A stretch of DNA of 64,000 bases from Juglans regia (GCF_001411555.2 NC_049904.1:32191370-32255369); one strand, 5' to 3'. Shown: positions 34,964-46,873, counted from the stretch's first letter. The notes: generated from the sequence alone by a model not told the origin. Numbers and translations are program-made.

Positions 34964-35900
34964 GTTTTTTTTTTTTTTTTTTAAAGAAGATAATAGTACC
35001 CTAATTTTATTGTTAACCCTTACCACTTATGGTAAAAGAAAATCGTGGTTTCAACCAGAAACCTAGGGGTTACAAATATTCAAGAAAGACCAAAATCTAA
35101 GCCTAAAAAAAACCTAGACACCAAGCCAAAAACAAGACAAATACCTTGGAGTTACAAATATTAAAAAAGAAAACCCAAACCTAGATATAAAAAATAAAAA
35201 AAAAGACCATAAACCAACCAAACAGTATACATATACCCAAAAACCAGAAAAAGCCAAAAAAAAAAACAAATACACATTAAAACATGTGAGGCAAACAAAA
35301 TAGACCCAGTAACATAATAAAACAATCCGAAGCAGATCGAATAATAGGAAGACCTAGTCTTTCTATACGCAAAGAGTCCCTAAGGCGAGATGGAATATCC
35401 ATAGAAAACTATCCATATGCCGTTGCTTCCCTACGCTCCCATTTTTACTAGAAAATCTGCCGAAGCATTCCCCTCTTTAAAAATATGAAATACTCAGACC
35501 GAGACTCCTTGATAATATCCATGACTTCATCCTTGTAGTCCTCTAGGTACCGTTTATCACATCTCTATTCCTTTAACCACTTGACCGCCAACAAAGAATC
35601 TAACTCCACATCAAGATGCACAACACCCATATTTTTAACAATTCGGAAAACCATGTAACAAACTCATAAGTTCAGCATAGTTATTAGTGTCTGTGCCAAT
35701 AGCAGCCAAGAAAGCCATAATTAATTTACCATCCAAATCTCGAAACACACCTCCAACAGCTGCCAAGTTAGGATTCCCTCTCGAGGCCCCATCAACATTA
35801 AGCTTCAATATACTAAGATTCCCTCCAACACAAATTAAGTTGACATATATATGAGCTAGGTAGTACTCCAAGAGATCAAGGTACTTACATAGCCACAATT
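34964..35900 (-). pseudogene. 3' fragment of a LINE with RNase H domain, poly-A tail at 34964
   Basis: The minus-strand frame contains LKLNVDGASRGNPNLAAVGG and later NNYAELMSLLHG, the Asp and Glu motifs of the RNase H domain found at the 3' end of plant L1-type LINEs. In another frame, VELDSLLAVKWLKE supplies the next conserved Asp motif, so there is at least one frameshift. A T-run at 34,964-34,982 on the plus strand is the element's poly-A tail, which fixes its orientation. Everything upstream of RNase H is missing, as in 5'-truncated retrotransposition. Nearby 'cacaatt' on both sides may be a remnant target duplication. Confidence 0.7.
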
Positions 35901-35924
35901 TGTAGTACGTATTCGGATAATTAT

Positions 35925-36145
35925 AGGTTTACTATCCTCCTATCACTATTTTATTACTTTATAATGTATTTGATTTTTTTTTTCTTTTAAGTATTTTTTT
36001 GACATCTTTAATAATTAAGAAAAAAAATTAAAAAAAAATATACAACTTCACTAAGACTCATTTCTTTAACCATTAAGTAAAAAAAATAAAAAAATAATAA
36101 ATAAGTGAAAGAAAATAGTAAACTATCATTATTATCCTTCCTATA
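35925..36145. mobile_element. AT-rich MITE-like element (family B)
   Basis: The ends are 'ggtttactat' and 'atagtaaact', forming a 9-of-10-bp inverted repeat. The interior 'ttcttttaagtatttttttgacatctttaataatt' and 'tttaaccattaagtaaaa' matches the copy at 20.7 kb in the same order. 'attat' flanks both sides. Confidence 0.55.
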
Positions 36146-36435
36146 ATATCTAACATGGAGGATCAAATTCCGTGCATGCATGCATGCATTTTTACCGAAT
36201 TTTTTTTTAATTTAATGATTAAGTAAATATTTTTAAATGAATATGTGATTTTTTTTAAAAAAAATACCTAAATAGTTTAGAAAAATGGTGAAAGAAAAAG
36301 TAAAAATAATAAAAAAATGGTGAAGGAAAAAGAGAGAGTGTTCGGTGTGGACGTAGCAACGTCCTAAAAACTTCGTTAATCAGTTCCACCTCGAAGTTTT
36401 TCTAATTCTCTAGGTAAGTGTGAAGCTTATCTTTA
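36146..36435. other. AT-rich spacer with a 'tgca' run
   Basis: Contains 'gtgcatgcatgcatgcatt' (a TGCA repeat, about 36,173-36,190) and A/T runs. No gene. Confidence 0.4.
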
Positions 36436-36625
36436 GGGTGAGTTTGGATTTTAAATTCATCTCAACTCATCATTATAATTTTTTTAAATTTTAACATAAA
36501 ATATAATAAATAATTTAATTTTTTTAAATCTCAAAATAATAATAATATTAAAAAATAATATTCTAATAATATTTTATTATCTCAGTTTAATTTAACTCAA
36601 CTCACTTCAACATCTAAACACACTC
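36436..36625. mobile_element. 190-bp Tourist-like MITE (family A), second copy
   Basis: The ends GGGTGAGTTTGGAT and, inverted, GAGTGTGTTTAGAT match the 17.7-kb copy, with the same length and the same interior. The flanking trinucleotides are TTA and TAT, an imperfect target duplication. Confidence 0.7.
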
Positions 36626-37489
36626 TATGAAAATGGACAGTTTTGTTGTGCTAAACGACTTGCGGCTTTAAAGCATAGCTATAACGAGCTCTTCTTCATT
36701 TTCCTCTCGCCTTACCTGAAGGGAATGAACATCAAAGAGGATGGAGAGCCATCGCCGTCAGGTTGAAACATCCAAGACGTGATTATTATTTGGATGGGCT
36801 AGAGAAAAGATAATTAGCAGATTAATTAATGCTATATTTGGTATGGCTTCGGCCTTATGGCTATGTTTTAAATATGAAATATTGGGGCATTATGGGCCTC
36901 TTTAATTACATCCCTTGATAATTCCACTCTTATCAAGACTGTCCAATTTCCCAAGTGGGAGTGCATGGGAGGGCCCCAGAGCCTTCATTTCCAATTTCTA
37001 AATTTAGAAGGAGAACTTTTCTCCTGGGGTTTTGTGTACGTTTCAGCTGTCAATCTCATTGAACGAAGTTTTCCTTTCGATTTCGGCTTGACCAGAAAGA
37101 AGTTCTTTTTTCTGTTTTGTTATTCATCAAGTTCAAATATAGCTGCTGGATCCACTGGCCTCTGATCCATCAATGGCTGGTTGCAGGCTTGCAGCCTGGC
37201 TTGGCTTTTTGAGCAGAGAGAAATTCATTAAAGAAATCGTGTCAAATTAGTTGTCTCTTTGATTTTTGGTTCTTTTTTCGAAAATAATGATATTCATCCT
37301 GTGTTATTCTCTAGATTATACATAATATTTTTTTATAATATTTCATATAATTATATTTTAAATAAAAAATATTTTTATAAAACATCTTATAAAAATAATA
37401 TAATTTTATAAAAATATCTTCATTTTATAAAATTATTGTATAATATATTTTGTGTATATCATTATTCCTCTAGATAATGCATGTCATGA
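36626..37489. other. Spacer
   Basis: No gene is supported. Mixed composition between 36,640 and 37,250, then AT-rich. Confidence 0.4.
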
Positions 37490-37732
37490 TTGTTTCACAA
37501 AAATTGAGATTGATTTGTATTTAGAGATGAGATGAAATGAGATGAGATTATTTTAGATAAAAGATGAAAGTTAAAAAAATATTATTAAAATATTATTTTT
37601 TATAATATTATTATTATTTTATGTTTAAAAAAATTAAATTAAGATTTTAAAAAAATAAATTATTTATTATATTTTATATAAAAATTTAAAAAAATTATAA
37701 TGATAAGATAAAATAATATACAATCAGACCCA
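37490..37732. mobile_element. Tourist-like MITE (family A), inverted and diverged copy
   Basis: 'gagatgagatgaaatgagatgagatt', 'taaaatattattttttataatattatta' and 'aaaaaaattataatgataagat' correspond in reverse complement to the family A interior. The ends are 'tgatttgtat' and, inverted, 'tgattgtatat'. No exact target duplication was found. Confidence 0.6.
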
Positions 37733-38612
37733 AAGGTATTTTTATTATTTTTCTCGGAACCTACAAACCCCCTTCACTTTTTTTCTTTCTAGTGTTTGAT
37801 CTATCGGCAAATTCCTTTCACATCAATAAAACAACACAAACGAGGCAAGAGTTTTTCCTCGTACGTAGTATGCCTTACAAAATCTCTTAAAACAGTAGGT
37901 GTTAGGAACATCTTGATCAAGGAATTTAATGAAAGTAAAACGTACAACTACGTACGTACGTACCCCATACAGCAAAACATGCACTGTGTGAAAACTCAGA
38001 CTGATCGAGAGAGCTAGAAAATGGCCTCCTTTTGACTAGGCTTCGCTTGACATGCATGCAAGGCGGCGTAGCCTCGGTAGACCGAAGGACGTTGGATCGT
38101 TCGGAAGAGCAATATTGCTATATATATTGGGACCGAATTATTTAGCCACCTACCCTACAAATTAAGTACTTTATTATAAGGAGTTTTACCAACTGATTTA
38201 ATTAGTAGTCTCATGTACTCTTAAAATATAAAAAATAAAAAATTTTAAAAATGGAGCAATCGTTGTACCCATGGCCATCCACAGCTGCCATGAACCTTTT
38301 TTTTTTTTTTTTAATTAATTTTTCATAAATTGGGAAGACAATCACCTGAGACTATCAAGTGTCAAGTTAAAGATACAAACTCCGGCAAGGGAGAATGCTA
38401 ATTTGTTCTCAAAGATACAAACTTTTCTTCATTTACCAATCAGCAGTAGCAGTTAAAAGCTAGCAATATATCTGAAGTTGAACTACACCAGGAAGGAAGA
38501 TCACCATCTTTCTCAGATGGGCCAATATACACAACTGGACCCGTCAAATTACAGAAAGAGGGAGCCCATGCAGGACTGCTAGCTACTATTAAGGCAAGCA
38601 TTCCACCAAAGT
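37733..38612. other. Spacer left of the copia element
   Basis: No gene is supported. Contains 'acgtacgtacgtac' (about 37,950) and a T-run near 38,300. Confidence 0.4.
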
Positions 38613-38934
38613 TGTTGAGGATGACTCAACAGAAAAAGATGTTCCTGCAGCATAGGTGCATCACGCACAAGAGCAAATGTCAGTCTAGAATATTCCTTCG
38701 TAACAGAATGTTGTACCTGTGATATTTGGTGAATCTTGTAAATTTTGATGTACTATTCTCTCTCTCTCTCTCTCTCTCAAGCTTGTCATGTGTATATATG
38801 GTAGTAAACAGGGGCTACAAATGTAATGGGAAATATATATCAAGTAGAATACTCTGAAATGTTGAACACTGACTATGGCATTTTGTCAAACACCATTCTT
38901 GCACTCTGAGGTTGATATTCTGTTAGCTTCTTTA

Positions 38935-38946
38935 TGGTATCATAGC
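38935..38946 (+). other. Primer-binding site of the copia element
   Basis: TGGTATCATAGC differs at one base from TGGTATCAGAGC, the common plant copia site complementary to the 3' end of initiator tRNA-Met. It lies about 145 bp before the first gag-like codons, as expected. Confidence 0.65.
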
Positions 38947-39850
38947 CCATGGGACCAATGTCCACCTTCTCCAACCATAGTCAACCCTGAAATCCTCCGA
39001 CAAAAATTCCTCCCACCCATATCCGATCAACCCAACTCTTATCAATTCATCAACACACTTTATAACAATCAAACTTACCTTGGAGAATTATCTCCTTTGG
39101 AAGGCACAAATTGTGCCCTTCCTAAAAGGGCATCAGCTCTTCTGCTATGTGGATGATACTTTACCCATCCCATCTCCCATGGTCAATGGCTATGTAAATC
39201 TCGAATACACTACATGGATTTTACAGGATCAACTAATAGTTTCTACTATCAACGCCTCCCTCTCAGATGCGGTTTTAGCTCAAGTCCTATCTTTGTCACC
39301 CTTTTTACTTTTATTTTTGAACATATGGGGACCGGCACCTGTTCCTCCTCCACTGGTTGTAAGTATTATCTAAGTATGGTTGATGATTTTTCTAAGTACA
39401 TTTGGCTCTTCCCCCTTCAATCCAAATCAGATGTCTCCACAATTGTTTTAACATTTCTCACATATGCTGCTTTAGCATTTCTCACTGATTCTCTTGTCCA
39501 TACTCATGAACAAAACGGCACCGTCGAACAACATCACCATCATATAGTTGAGATTCGGCTCTAATTACTTGCCTATGCCTCAATCCCACAAAAATCGAGG
39601 CCTTTCAAATGGCTGTTTATTTAATCAATCGACTCCCAACTCATGTTCTTAAAAATATTTCTCCCTTTCAGACCCTTTTTAATATGTCTCCCAATTATAA
39701 ATTCTTGCGGACCTTTGGTTGTCTCTGTTGGCCCAATCTGAAGCCCTTCAATAGACACAAAATAGACTTTAGATCCAAACCATGCGTCTTTATGGGCTAC
39801 AACCCAGATCACAAAGGATATCTTTGTCTCCACATCCCCACGGGTCATGT

Positions 39851-39851
<1 letters not shown>

Positions 39852-39889
<38 letters not shown>
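39852..39889. repeat. (TA)n expansion inside the copia coding region
   Basis: A pure TA run of about 18 units follows the integrase sequence encoding HIPTGH and reads as repeated Tyr-Ile. It is absent from functional copia proteins, so it arose after the element became inactive. Confidence 0.9.
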
Positions 39890-39891
<2 letters not shown>

Positions 39892-40367
39892 GGATGTTCA
39901 ATTTCACGAAACAAATTTCCTGTTTGCCTCCATTCCTTTCAGGTCTTCCTTTGACTCTAATCTCAAGGGCCCAACTAGCATTCCCCTTCCGTGTCCATCC
40001 TCACACCTCTTACCTAGGCCCGATCCTCCCTCAGACTCACAAACTCAACCCAACCCCCTTAACCAGACCCATATTACACCTGAACGAGATCCCCTTCACC
40101 CAATATGCTAGGTCATCATCCCCACTTCCTCTACCACAACCCCACCACTCCATGGTTACTCGCTCAAAAAATAAAGTTCATTGTCCTCTCCAATGCACTG
40201 ATGGCACAATCACCTAGCCTCCCCCCAAATCATCCCTTCACCTCACTGTTACTGCGTCCTCTTGTGTTCACGAAGAGCCCTCTTCCTTCATTGAGGCCTC
40301 TAAGCATCATGAATGGATTGAAGCCATGTCTTCCGAATTTCAAGCTCTTCTTTCTAATCACACGTGG

Positions 40368-41043
40368 TAGGGGTGTAACTGGTCCGATCCGGTCCGGTTT
40401 GGACAAAATCTAGGATCGAATCGGTATGTACTAGTTTTTCATTTTTCAAAACCGATTACACTCTAGTTACCCTCCTAAACCGGTACATCCGGTTTTACCG
40501 GTTTCTGGTCCGGTCCGGTCCGGTCCGATTTTCCTGCTTTTTTAAAATGTAAAAACATATAATAAAATGTTAGTTCTTATGATAAAATATTATTAATAAT
40601 TTAATATATATATTATGTTTAAAGCATATGATCAATTAAGTTTTCATTTTTAAGATAAAATTTTTATTTTATAAATTATAATAACATTATCTTATATATA
40701 ATTATATTAATAACATATGATCAAACAAATTACAAATGCTCATATTTAAAATTAACATTTTATGTTATAATTTATAAATTATAATATGAAATTATTTCAT
40801 GTATGATATATAATTATATATTATATATAAAACTTATATATATAAATATTTTTTATAATATATAAAATTAATTTTTATATATATATTTTTTTCCAACCGG
40901 TCCAGTTTCGAAAACTACAGAACCAAAACCGGACCGGTTCCGGCCGGTTTTCATAATATAGGAATCGGTTTCGGACTGGACCGGTTCAAAATCGGACCAA
41001 CTGGTCCGGTTTTCCAGTTTCCCGATTTAAATTTACACTCCTA
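40368..41043. mobile_element. 676-bp non-autonomous hAT-like element with 8-bp target duplication
   Basis: The exact 8-mer ACACGTGG flanks both sides (40360-40367 and 41044-41051). The terminal inverted repeats are TAGGGGTGTAA and TAGGAGTGTAA (10 of 11 match). Both subterminal zones are packed with 'ggtccggtcc' and 'ccggaccgg' motifs, and the core is AT-rich without coding capacity. Length of target duplication and TIR sequence fit the hAT superfamily. Without the element and one 8-mer, the flanking copia codons Asn-His-Thr-Trp-Asp-Leu are contiguous. Confidence 0.9.
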
Positions 41044-41460
41044 ACACGTGGGATTTGGTTCCCTTCTCTCACAACCTCAACATTCTCAGTTCCAAATGGT
41101 GTTGAAAACCAAACGTCGTGCCGATAGATCTCTTAAGCGTCGCAAGGCACACCTTGTGGCCAAGGGGTTCCATTAACGACCCGCTGTCGATTTCTCTGAA
41201 ACATATAGTCCGGTGGTCAAGCCAGTCACGATTCGGTTCCTCATCTCCATTGTCGTGTCTTCTCGATGGCCCCTACATCAATTGGATGCCCAGAATGGCT
41301 TCTTTCATGGCGATCTGGAAGAAGATGTCTTTATACGACAACCTCCAGAGTTTGCCAATCCAAATTATCCAAATCATATCTGTAAGTCGCGAAAATCACT
41401 CTATAGTCTTAAATAAGCCCCTAAGGCTTGGTCCTCTGTTTTTTTGGTTTAGACAATAGA

Positions 41461-44400
41461 AAACGGAAGATCTTCATGAAATGCGTTAAGAAGGTCGAGT
41501 GATTTTACAAAACATCTTCTTTATGGCAAAGTTATCAGAGTTGGCAGCAATATTGTTTAAGATTATTAGGACATGTTTCATTGTTTTGGTTTAAGATCCA
41601 GAATTTGATGGCTTCAAATGATAGAGAAATAGCCATATAAAATGGTATTTAAACATATATTAAGCATTTAATACTGCAAAAAAAAAAAGCAGCAATAACA
41701 TTTTGAAATTCTCAAATTTTCTAAACTTTGAGAGATTTTTTTTTTTTTTTTCATGATTTAAAACCCATCATTTAAACTTCGATAGATCTACATTCCTGGG
41801 CTCCACAACGGTGTCTCAAACGCCAATATATATCCAAGATCATGGCTCTGCAGCTAGGAATGAAAAAAAGATGGGAAATTTACCAATGTCGTGTCTGTTG
41901 CGAAAGCAAGACATGTGAATTCTCCAAAAGTCCCTATCCTTGTTATCGTTTGTTTTGTTTTGTTTTGTTTTGGTTGAAAAGAAACCTAATTAGCTTATAA
42001 ATGAAAAAGCACATGATGCGGACATCGACCCCTCAGAAATTTAGATAATTTAATTCCTAATGATTTCAAATAGGTCGAGCCCTGCCCCAACAACTGTATC
42101 CCCCACATTAAATGACCCTCCAACCAACCGACCACATTTCTCCGGATCATCCGCGACGTACATCCATACCTATCCTTTTAAATCGAAATTTGAAAATGAT
42201 TTTTTTTAATAATTATTTTCACAAGTTTTAAATAAATAAATTCTGTATAAATTTTTGCAATAAAAAGATTTCACCTTAAAAAAATATTTTTTATTGATAG
42301 AATCTAATTTTTTTTTATATAAAATTTATTTATTTAAAATTTATATCTGATATTACCCTTGCAATGTTACTTTCTGATGTTATATGTCACTCTTTATTCT
42401 TTTAATGAAATAAAAAATCACTTAAAAAATATAAGAAGGGTGGGGGACCCATCAAAAGATCTCGTTGTCAATATCAGTCATGACAATAGGAAGTTAGGAC
42501 AAACGCCTCCCACATGGGTTATAAAGGGGGAGTTTTATGCTCCTGATGGTAGGCCCGCGAAGCTTACCGATGGACTTTGGCTCCACGAAGCACACATTCA
42601 CATAATAAAATTTAATTTATAAAATTTAAAATTTATTTTTCAAATCAAATTATATCATATAAATATTTTATTAAATGTGATCTATACAATAATTTGAGAA
42701 TAAAATTTTTCTTATTATTAACCATACATAGTGATTATTAACCATTCATTGTTAGATAATAAATTTGGACGTTTTATGTAGAAGATAGAAAGACATGAAT
42801 AAGTCTTACAAAATTAGCTGCTGCTAGTATAATAAAATTTATAAATTTATTATACAAAGTTACAAACAATAAATTTTATATAATTTATTTTATATGTTTA
42901 TTTTTATTTTATTTAATGCTCCAAATTCAAATAAACTAGAGGGCACATGATCACTTCAAACCAGACTCCTGGTGCGCTTATAAGCTATAACCGAACCCAT
43001 ATGATGAAGTCGGTACAATTCCAAATACAGAGCCACTCAATGGAAAGAGTGCCCCAAAGGAGAGAGTATTGGGAAGAGTTACTATACAGCTTCCAATAAA
43101 ACATTGCAATGCTCACCGCCTCACCCCCACCCCCAAACCGCCACCACGAAGCCGCCGCTGCTGCATTGTTGAGCCCAAGAATAGCATCGTGGGCTCAAGA
43201 AAGAGACACGGCCGAACAAAGACAAAAAGTCTGGAGGAAGGGAAGTTTGTTACAGGCTGTAAAGAGAAAAAGAAAGAGCAGCAGAGATAGGTCCCCCACA
43301 TAACATAGGGCATGGCAGGTTCAGCAGCAGCCACAGGTTACGAACAAGAATCAACGACTCTTGTTTTTTGGTAAGAAGGCCACTCTTTAATATGGTCCTT
43401 GCAGTCAAATACTGCTGTTCAAATATCAGACAGGCGCCGCTGTTGCGGGCACTTTGATCGATCTGTTTTTGGAAGTGCACCGCACACAGAACAGAGGGAG
43501 TTTTGATTTTTCATATGGGAGGAGAGCGCTTTGCTCATCTGGACAGTGCATAAACAGCTATATCCTCATGAGTAAGGTTTTCTTATTCTATTATTAACTA
43601 TCCTTTCACTTATTTACCAGTTATTTAATAGCATATAAAAAAAAGTCTAAAAAAAATAGTGATTAAAAGGATAAAAGTAAACATTTTTCATCATTAAAAA
43701 TTAGCAGAGATAAAAAAGATGCAGAAAAATAACAATGAGAATAAAATCTGCAGCCAGGCAATACAAACACATCGATCATGGTTTAATACTACAATCCACA
43801 GCCTTTACAATGCACTCGCACCTATCAAGTAAAGATTGTAGGCACCGGGAGAGGGGGAAGAGAATCTCAATCTCTCCCTCCCATAAAACTTTCTGCATCA
43901 CTAGTAAAATAAACCAACATGAAATAAGGCACGATAATAGATCAAAGAAAACACAAATTGTATGTTCGTCTCGCAGCCAAGAACAATAGCCACATTCATT
44001 CATATAATATAGTATGCTACTAATGGTGTGCCAAGATTTAAGATGGACCGATCATGTGACGAAATTTAGGGGCACAAAAAGAGAAAGCAGACACAGTAAA
44101 TCACATTATGCAAAAGTATGAATGTCAGGAGTAAACACTAAGATTCATGAGCATACACATCAGAGCATGATAGAGATCCTACTCCGTTCTTAGAATTTAC
44201 TGTCAAAAGACCAATCAAGCAAAAATCTAGTAAATATTCATAAGCATAGAGATGGTTCAGCATAGCCTAATTCACAACCTACAAAATTATAGACGAACAA
44301 TAACTGATTACCACAAAGTCAAGCTTCAAACAGGAATACTAAAAATGGCATCGGTTAAGCCGCAAGTCCACGAAATCTACTACCTTCAGAGGAAGGTTAC

Positions 44401-44542
44401 ACACAGAACCCAACAACAGCCGCCAAACATTGAAAGCAGACAATCTCCCCTTTGTTTCCACCTTTTCTCCAATGACTTAACAAGAAAGAGGGGAACTCAG
44501 CGCAATTCCACTTAAAAGCAACTGGAGATGAAACTACTTCGC
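41461..44542. other. Spacer 3' of the MCTP4-type gene
   Basis: No gene is supported. Contains (TTTTG)n at about 41,948-41,970, AT-rich DNA, a less AT-rich island at 43,050-43,500 with a GAGCCCA/TGGGCTC hairpin (43,168-43,195), and a family B-like block at 43,560-43,700. Short frames across 43,069-43,480 on both strands lack known domains. The end nearest 44,542 should be the 3' UTR of the MCTP gene. Confidence 0.4.
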
Positions 44543-46873
44543 TCATAACATGCAGTCTGTTCTGGCTGGCAACCTCCTGAAGAAATTCAAGGGTACCGAA
44601 GGAAGCCTATGCCGGAACCTTGGATGTCTCAATATATAAAAGCCTGTGAGAAGGGCCACAATTTGGAATGGTGTAACGTAGAGTACAATAGCAGCAACCA
44701 GACAAAAAATTACAAACAGAGCTGTTGCTCTTGGATCTCGCCAGCTCAGCAGAGATTGCAGCCTCTCCCCTTGAGTTGCCAAGTCACCAACCACTGTCTG
44801 AATCCTCCCAGCAATACTCCTCAACCGATCATACCGCATCCTTACAATGTCAGAAGGCCGCGAAGTTGGAAAAGTATCAAATTCTTCATCAAGTTCATCA
44901 GGATGCGCAGAATCAGCATGAGAAAGGCGAGTGTCCATGTGAGGAGGATGTCTTGGCCTCAGTCTATAATGCCAAACCCCAATCAAGAAAAGGTAGAGGA
45001 AAATTGTAGGTAAGATGAGCTCAGGGTACATAACCAGTATGATAAACAAGATGTGAATCAATACAGTTGTGATGGGGTTTTTCCAGTGGCAAATCTGATC
45101 AAACCATTTTCCTACAGCAATTAACCCACCCAAAACTCCCATGATCCTGAAAAAGTTTGCTTTGCTCCTTCTCATACTCCACATGTGGGAGCCCACATCC
45201 AACATATACTCCACCACCTCTTTCCTCAGCGGTGGTTCAGCCCGGCTCAACCTTATTGATACAATTTGAGTTGCCTGGTGCCTCAAGCTATCAAGTTGAC
45301 TAACAGTTAATGGATGAATATAGTGCATTTTAGGCAAAAGTGGATGTGAGTACATGTGCATCATATTAAGTAAAGAGGAGCAATTGAACCTCACAGCCAA
45401 ATGAATCTCACCCATCTTCTTCACGCCATTGGGGTGTAGAACCAAAAGTGGATATGAGTGTGTATAAACCCGATCGGTTTCAAGTGTGGAGAGACGAATC
45501 CTTACCTTCCCAATCCTGGAATCCTTGGCCCCTCCAGCCTTATCTCCTCCATGCAAATGACAGTTATCAAACACCCCAATTGTTATGACCGTACAAGGAT
45601 CAAATACCTCCCAAGTATATTGCTCATTCCACTTGGGTGTAAAGCTGTCGATAATCGTCCTAGTTCTAACCCACTTTTGACCATATTTTGCAACACAGTA
45701 GGCGTCAGTTGTTCCACGCCCATCTTTAGTCTTCATTGGCATCAGACCCTGAGCATTTAGAATCCCAAGTTCAAGTACGCCGATGCTGGGCCTCCACAAT
45801 TGCTTTGCCGTTGGTCGAAGGTCACTACTATAGTGTGTTGATTCATCCAGTACATGATAACCACCTTCCAAGGAGATCCGCATATGAATCCTGCTGGAAA
45901 ATTTGGTTTCTTTTTTCTTCTGTTCCCCATCAACAATGACATGCTTTTCCAGATTATACCACCTAGTGTTCACTGGTTTATGATCCAACCTCCTATCAAC
46001 ATACTGCAAGGAAATTGCACACTTCCCCAAAACTTCATCCTTGTTAGGTGCAACTCTGTCTTCTACACTCAACACCAAGTGCTCCTCAAATGGTTCAGAT
46101 GCTACAAACATTAAATCCTCATTCCACAAAGGATTAATAGTCCTGCTTTGAGAAATTCTGGTTCTCAAAATCTGATTTCCTAGGATAGCCTTCACATACA
46201 CTTCCGGGAACCTACCCTTATCACTCGGTTGCAAGTCCTGGGCTTCAATGACATTGACCCTCAAATACCAAAGCTTAGGAGAGAGGTATACCTTCGATCG
46301 CATATTAGCAAGACCATCAGTTCCACTAACTCCCGCTGCATCTGAATTCCATGCTTCAGGAAACGCTTCATCAGCTTGTGTACCCATCCAAACAGCCAAC
46401 ATCAGCTCCCCCTTAACCTTGTCCCCCTTCCTATCCTCCAATCTATACCACTGAGGTGCCAGTGGACTATCTGGGGGAACCCGTCTCGGAACCTCATTCA
46501 GATCAAACAAAACCCGACCCATAAAATCATCCTTCACAAAATCCTTATCCTTCACTGTAACCTCAAGCACCGAAGACTGCAGCCGGTCTTTGGAGAAAGC
46601 AAACACCTGGTTCCACTCGGGATTTGATTTCTTCTCAAAATGCCGGGTCGTTCCCTTGTAGTTTCCAAGCTTTACCTCCACGTAGGGGTCGCAGCTACCG
46701 CTGACATCTTTTGCAGGCAAATCCTTGGCCTTAACAACGCGCACATAGAGATACTGCATCTGTTCAACGAGGTCATAGGTGCTTGTGTACTTGTCGCCGG
46801 TGACCTTTCCCCCTCCAAGATGGGGATTGGTCTCCTTCAACAAAAAGTCTTCTGGTGGAGGCCTGATCTGCAT
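44543..46873 (-). CDS. MCTP4: Multiple C2 domain and transmembrane region protein, MCTP3/MCTP4 type
   Basis: A single coding exon encodes 776 residues, the usual length for Arabidopsis MCTP3/4. I start at MQIRPPPEDFLLKETNPHLG, which matches the family N-terminus. The open frame continues upstream, but a strong 3' splice site at 46978 and the lack of homology place that part in the 5' UTR. Three C2 domains lie at about 38-135 (CDPYVEVKLG, NPEWNQVFAFSKD), 200-310 (RSKVYLSPKLWYLRVNVIEA) and 365-485 (DAYCVAKYGQKWVRTRTI). These are followed by SHMWSMRRSKANFFRIMG and the PRT_C region with two hydrophobic hairpins, ending NFFRRLPARTDCML. Family knowledge: ER-plasma membrane tethers at plasmodesmata; MCTP3 and MCTP4 are core plasmodesmal proteins and can also affect trafficking of meristem regulators. 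Intact. I cannot separate MCTP3 from MCTP4, since they are Arabidopsis-lineage paralogues; gene order favours the At3g57880 (MCTP3) locus. Confidence 0.95.
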   Translation of the reverse strand: MQIRPPPEDFLLKETNPHLGGGKVTGDKYTSTYDLVEQMQYLYVRVVKAKDLPAKDVSGSCDPYVEVKLGNYKGTTRHFEKKSNPEWNQVFAFSKDRLQSSVLEVTVKDKDFVKDDFMGRVLFDLNEVPRRVPPDSPLAPQWYRLEDRKGDKVKGELMLAVWMGTQADEAFPEAWNSDAAGVSGTDGLANMRSKVYLSPKLWYLRVNVIEAQDLQPSDKGRFPEVYVKAILGNQILRTRISQSRTINPLWNEDLMFVASEPFEEHLVLSVEDRVAPNKDEVLGKCAISLQYVDRRLDHKPVNTRWYNLEKHVIVDGEQKKKETKFSSRIHMRISLEGGYHVLDESTHYSSDLRPTAKQLWRPSIGVLELGILNAQGLMPMKTKDGRGTTDAYCVAKYGQKWVRTRTIIDSFTPKWNEQYTWEVFDPCTVITIGVFDNCHLHGGDKAGGAKDSRIGKVRIRLSTLETDRVYTHSYPLLVLHPNGVKKMGEIHLAVRFNCSSLLNMMHMYSHPLLPKMHYIHPLTVSQLDSLRHQATQIVSIRLSRAEPPLRKEVVEYMLDVGSHMWSMRRSKANFFRIMGVLGGLIAVGKWFDQICHWKNPITTVLIHILFIILVMYPELILPTIFLYLFLIGVWHYRLRPRHPPHMDTRLSHADSAHPDELDEEFDTFPTSRPSDIVRMRYDRLRSIAGRIQTVVGDLATQGERLQSLLSWRDPRATALFVIFCLVAAIVLYVTPFQIVALLTGFYILRHPRFRHRLPSVPLNFFRRLPARTDCML

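Larger units (their letters stand above)
38613..41460 (+). pseudogene. Decayed Ty1-copia retrotransposon
   Basis: In order, I see: a primer-binding site (38935-38946); a gag-like segment (ENYLLWKAQIVPFLKGHQLF, from 39,080); an abrupt jump to integrase core (GCKYYLSMVDDFSKYIWLFP in one frame); the integrase C-terminal part (PTHVLKNISPFQTLFNMSPN, SKPCVFMGYNPDHKGYLCLH, from 39,609); and copia reverse transcriptase pieces (EWIEAMSSEFQALLSNH; VVKPVTIRFLISIVVSSRWP; LDAQNGFFHGDLEEDVFIRQPPEF in pieces; SLYSLK then APKAW). Protease, the middle of integrase and the region after early reverse transcriptase are missing. There are stops and frameshifts. A 5' LTR may begin near TGTTGAGG at 38613, but its end is unclear and no 3' LTR is seen. 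A hAT-like element interrupts the reverse transcriptase. Confidence 0.85.
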
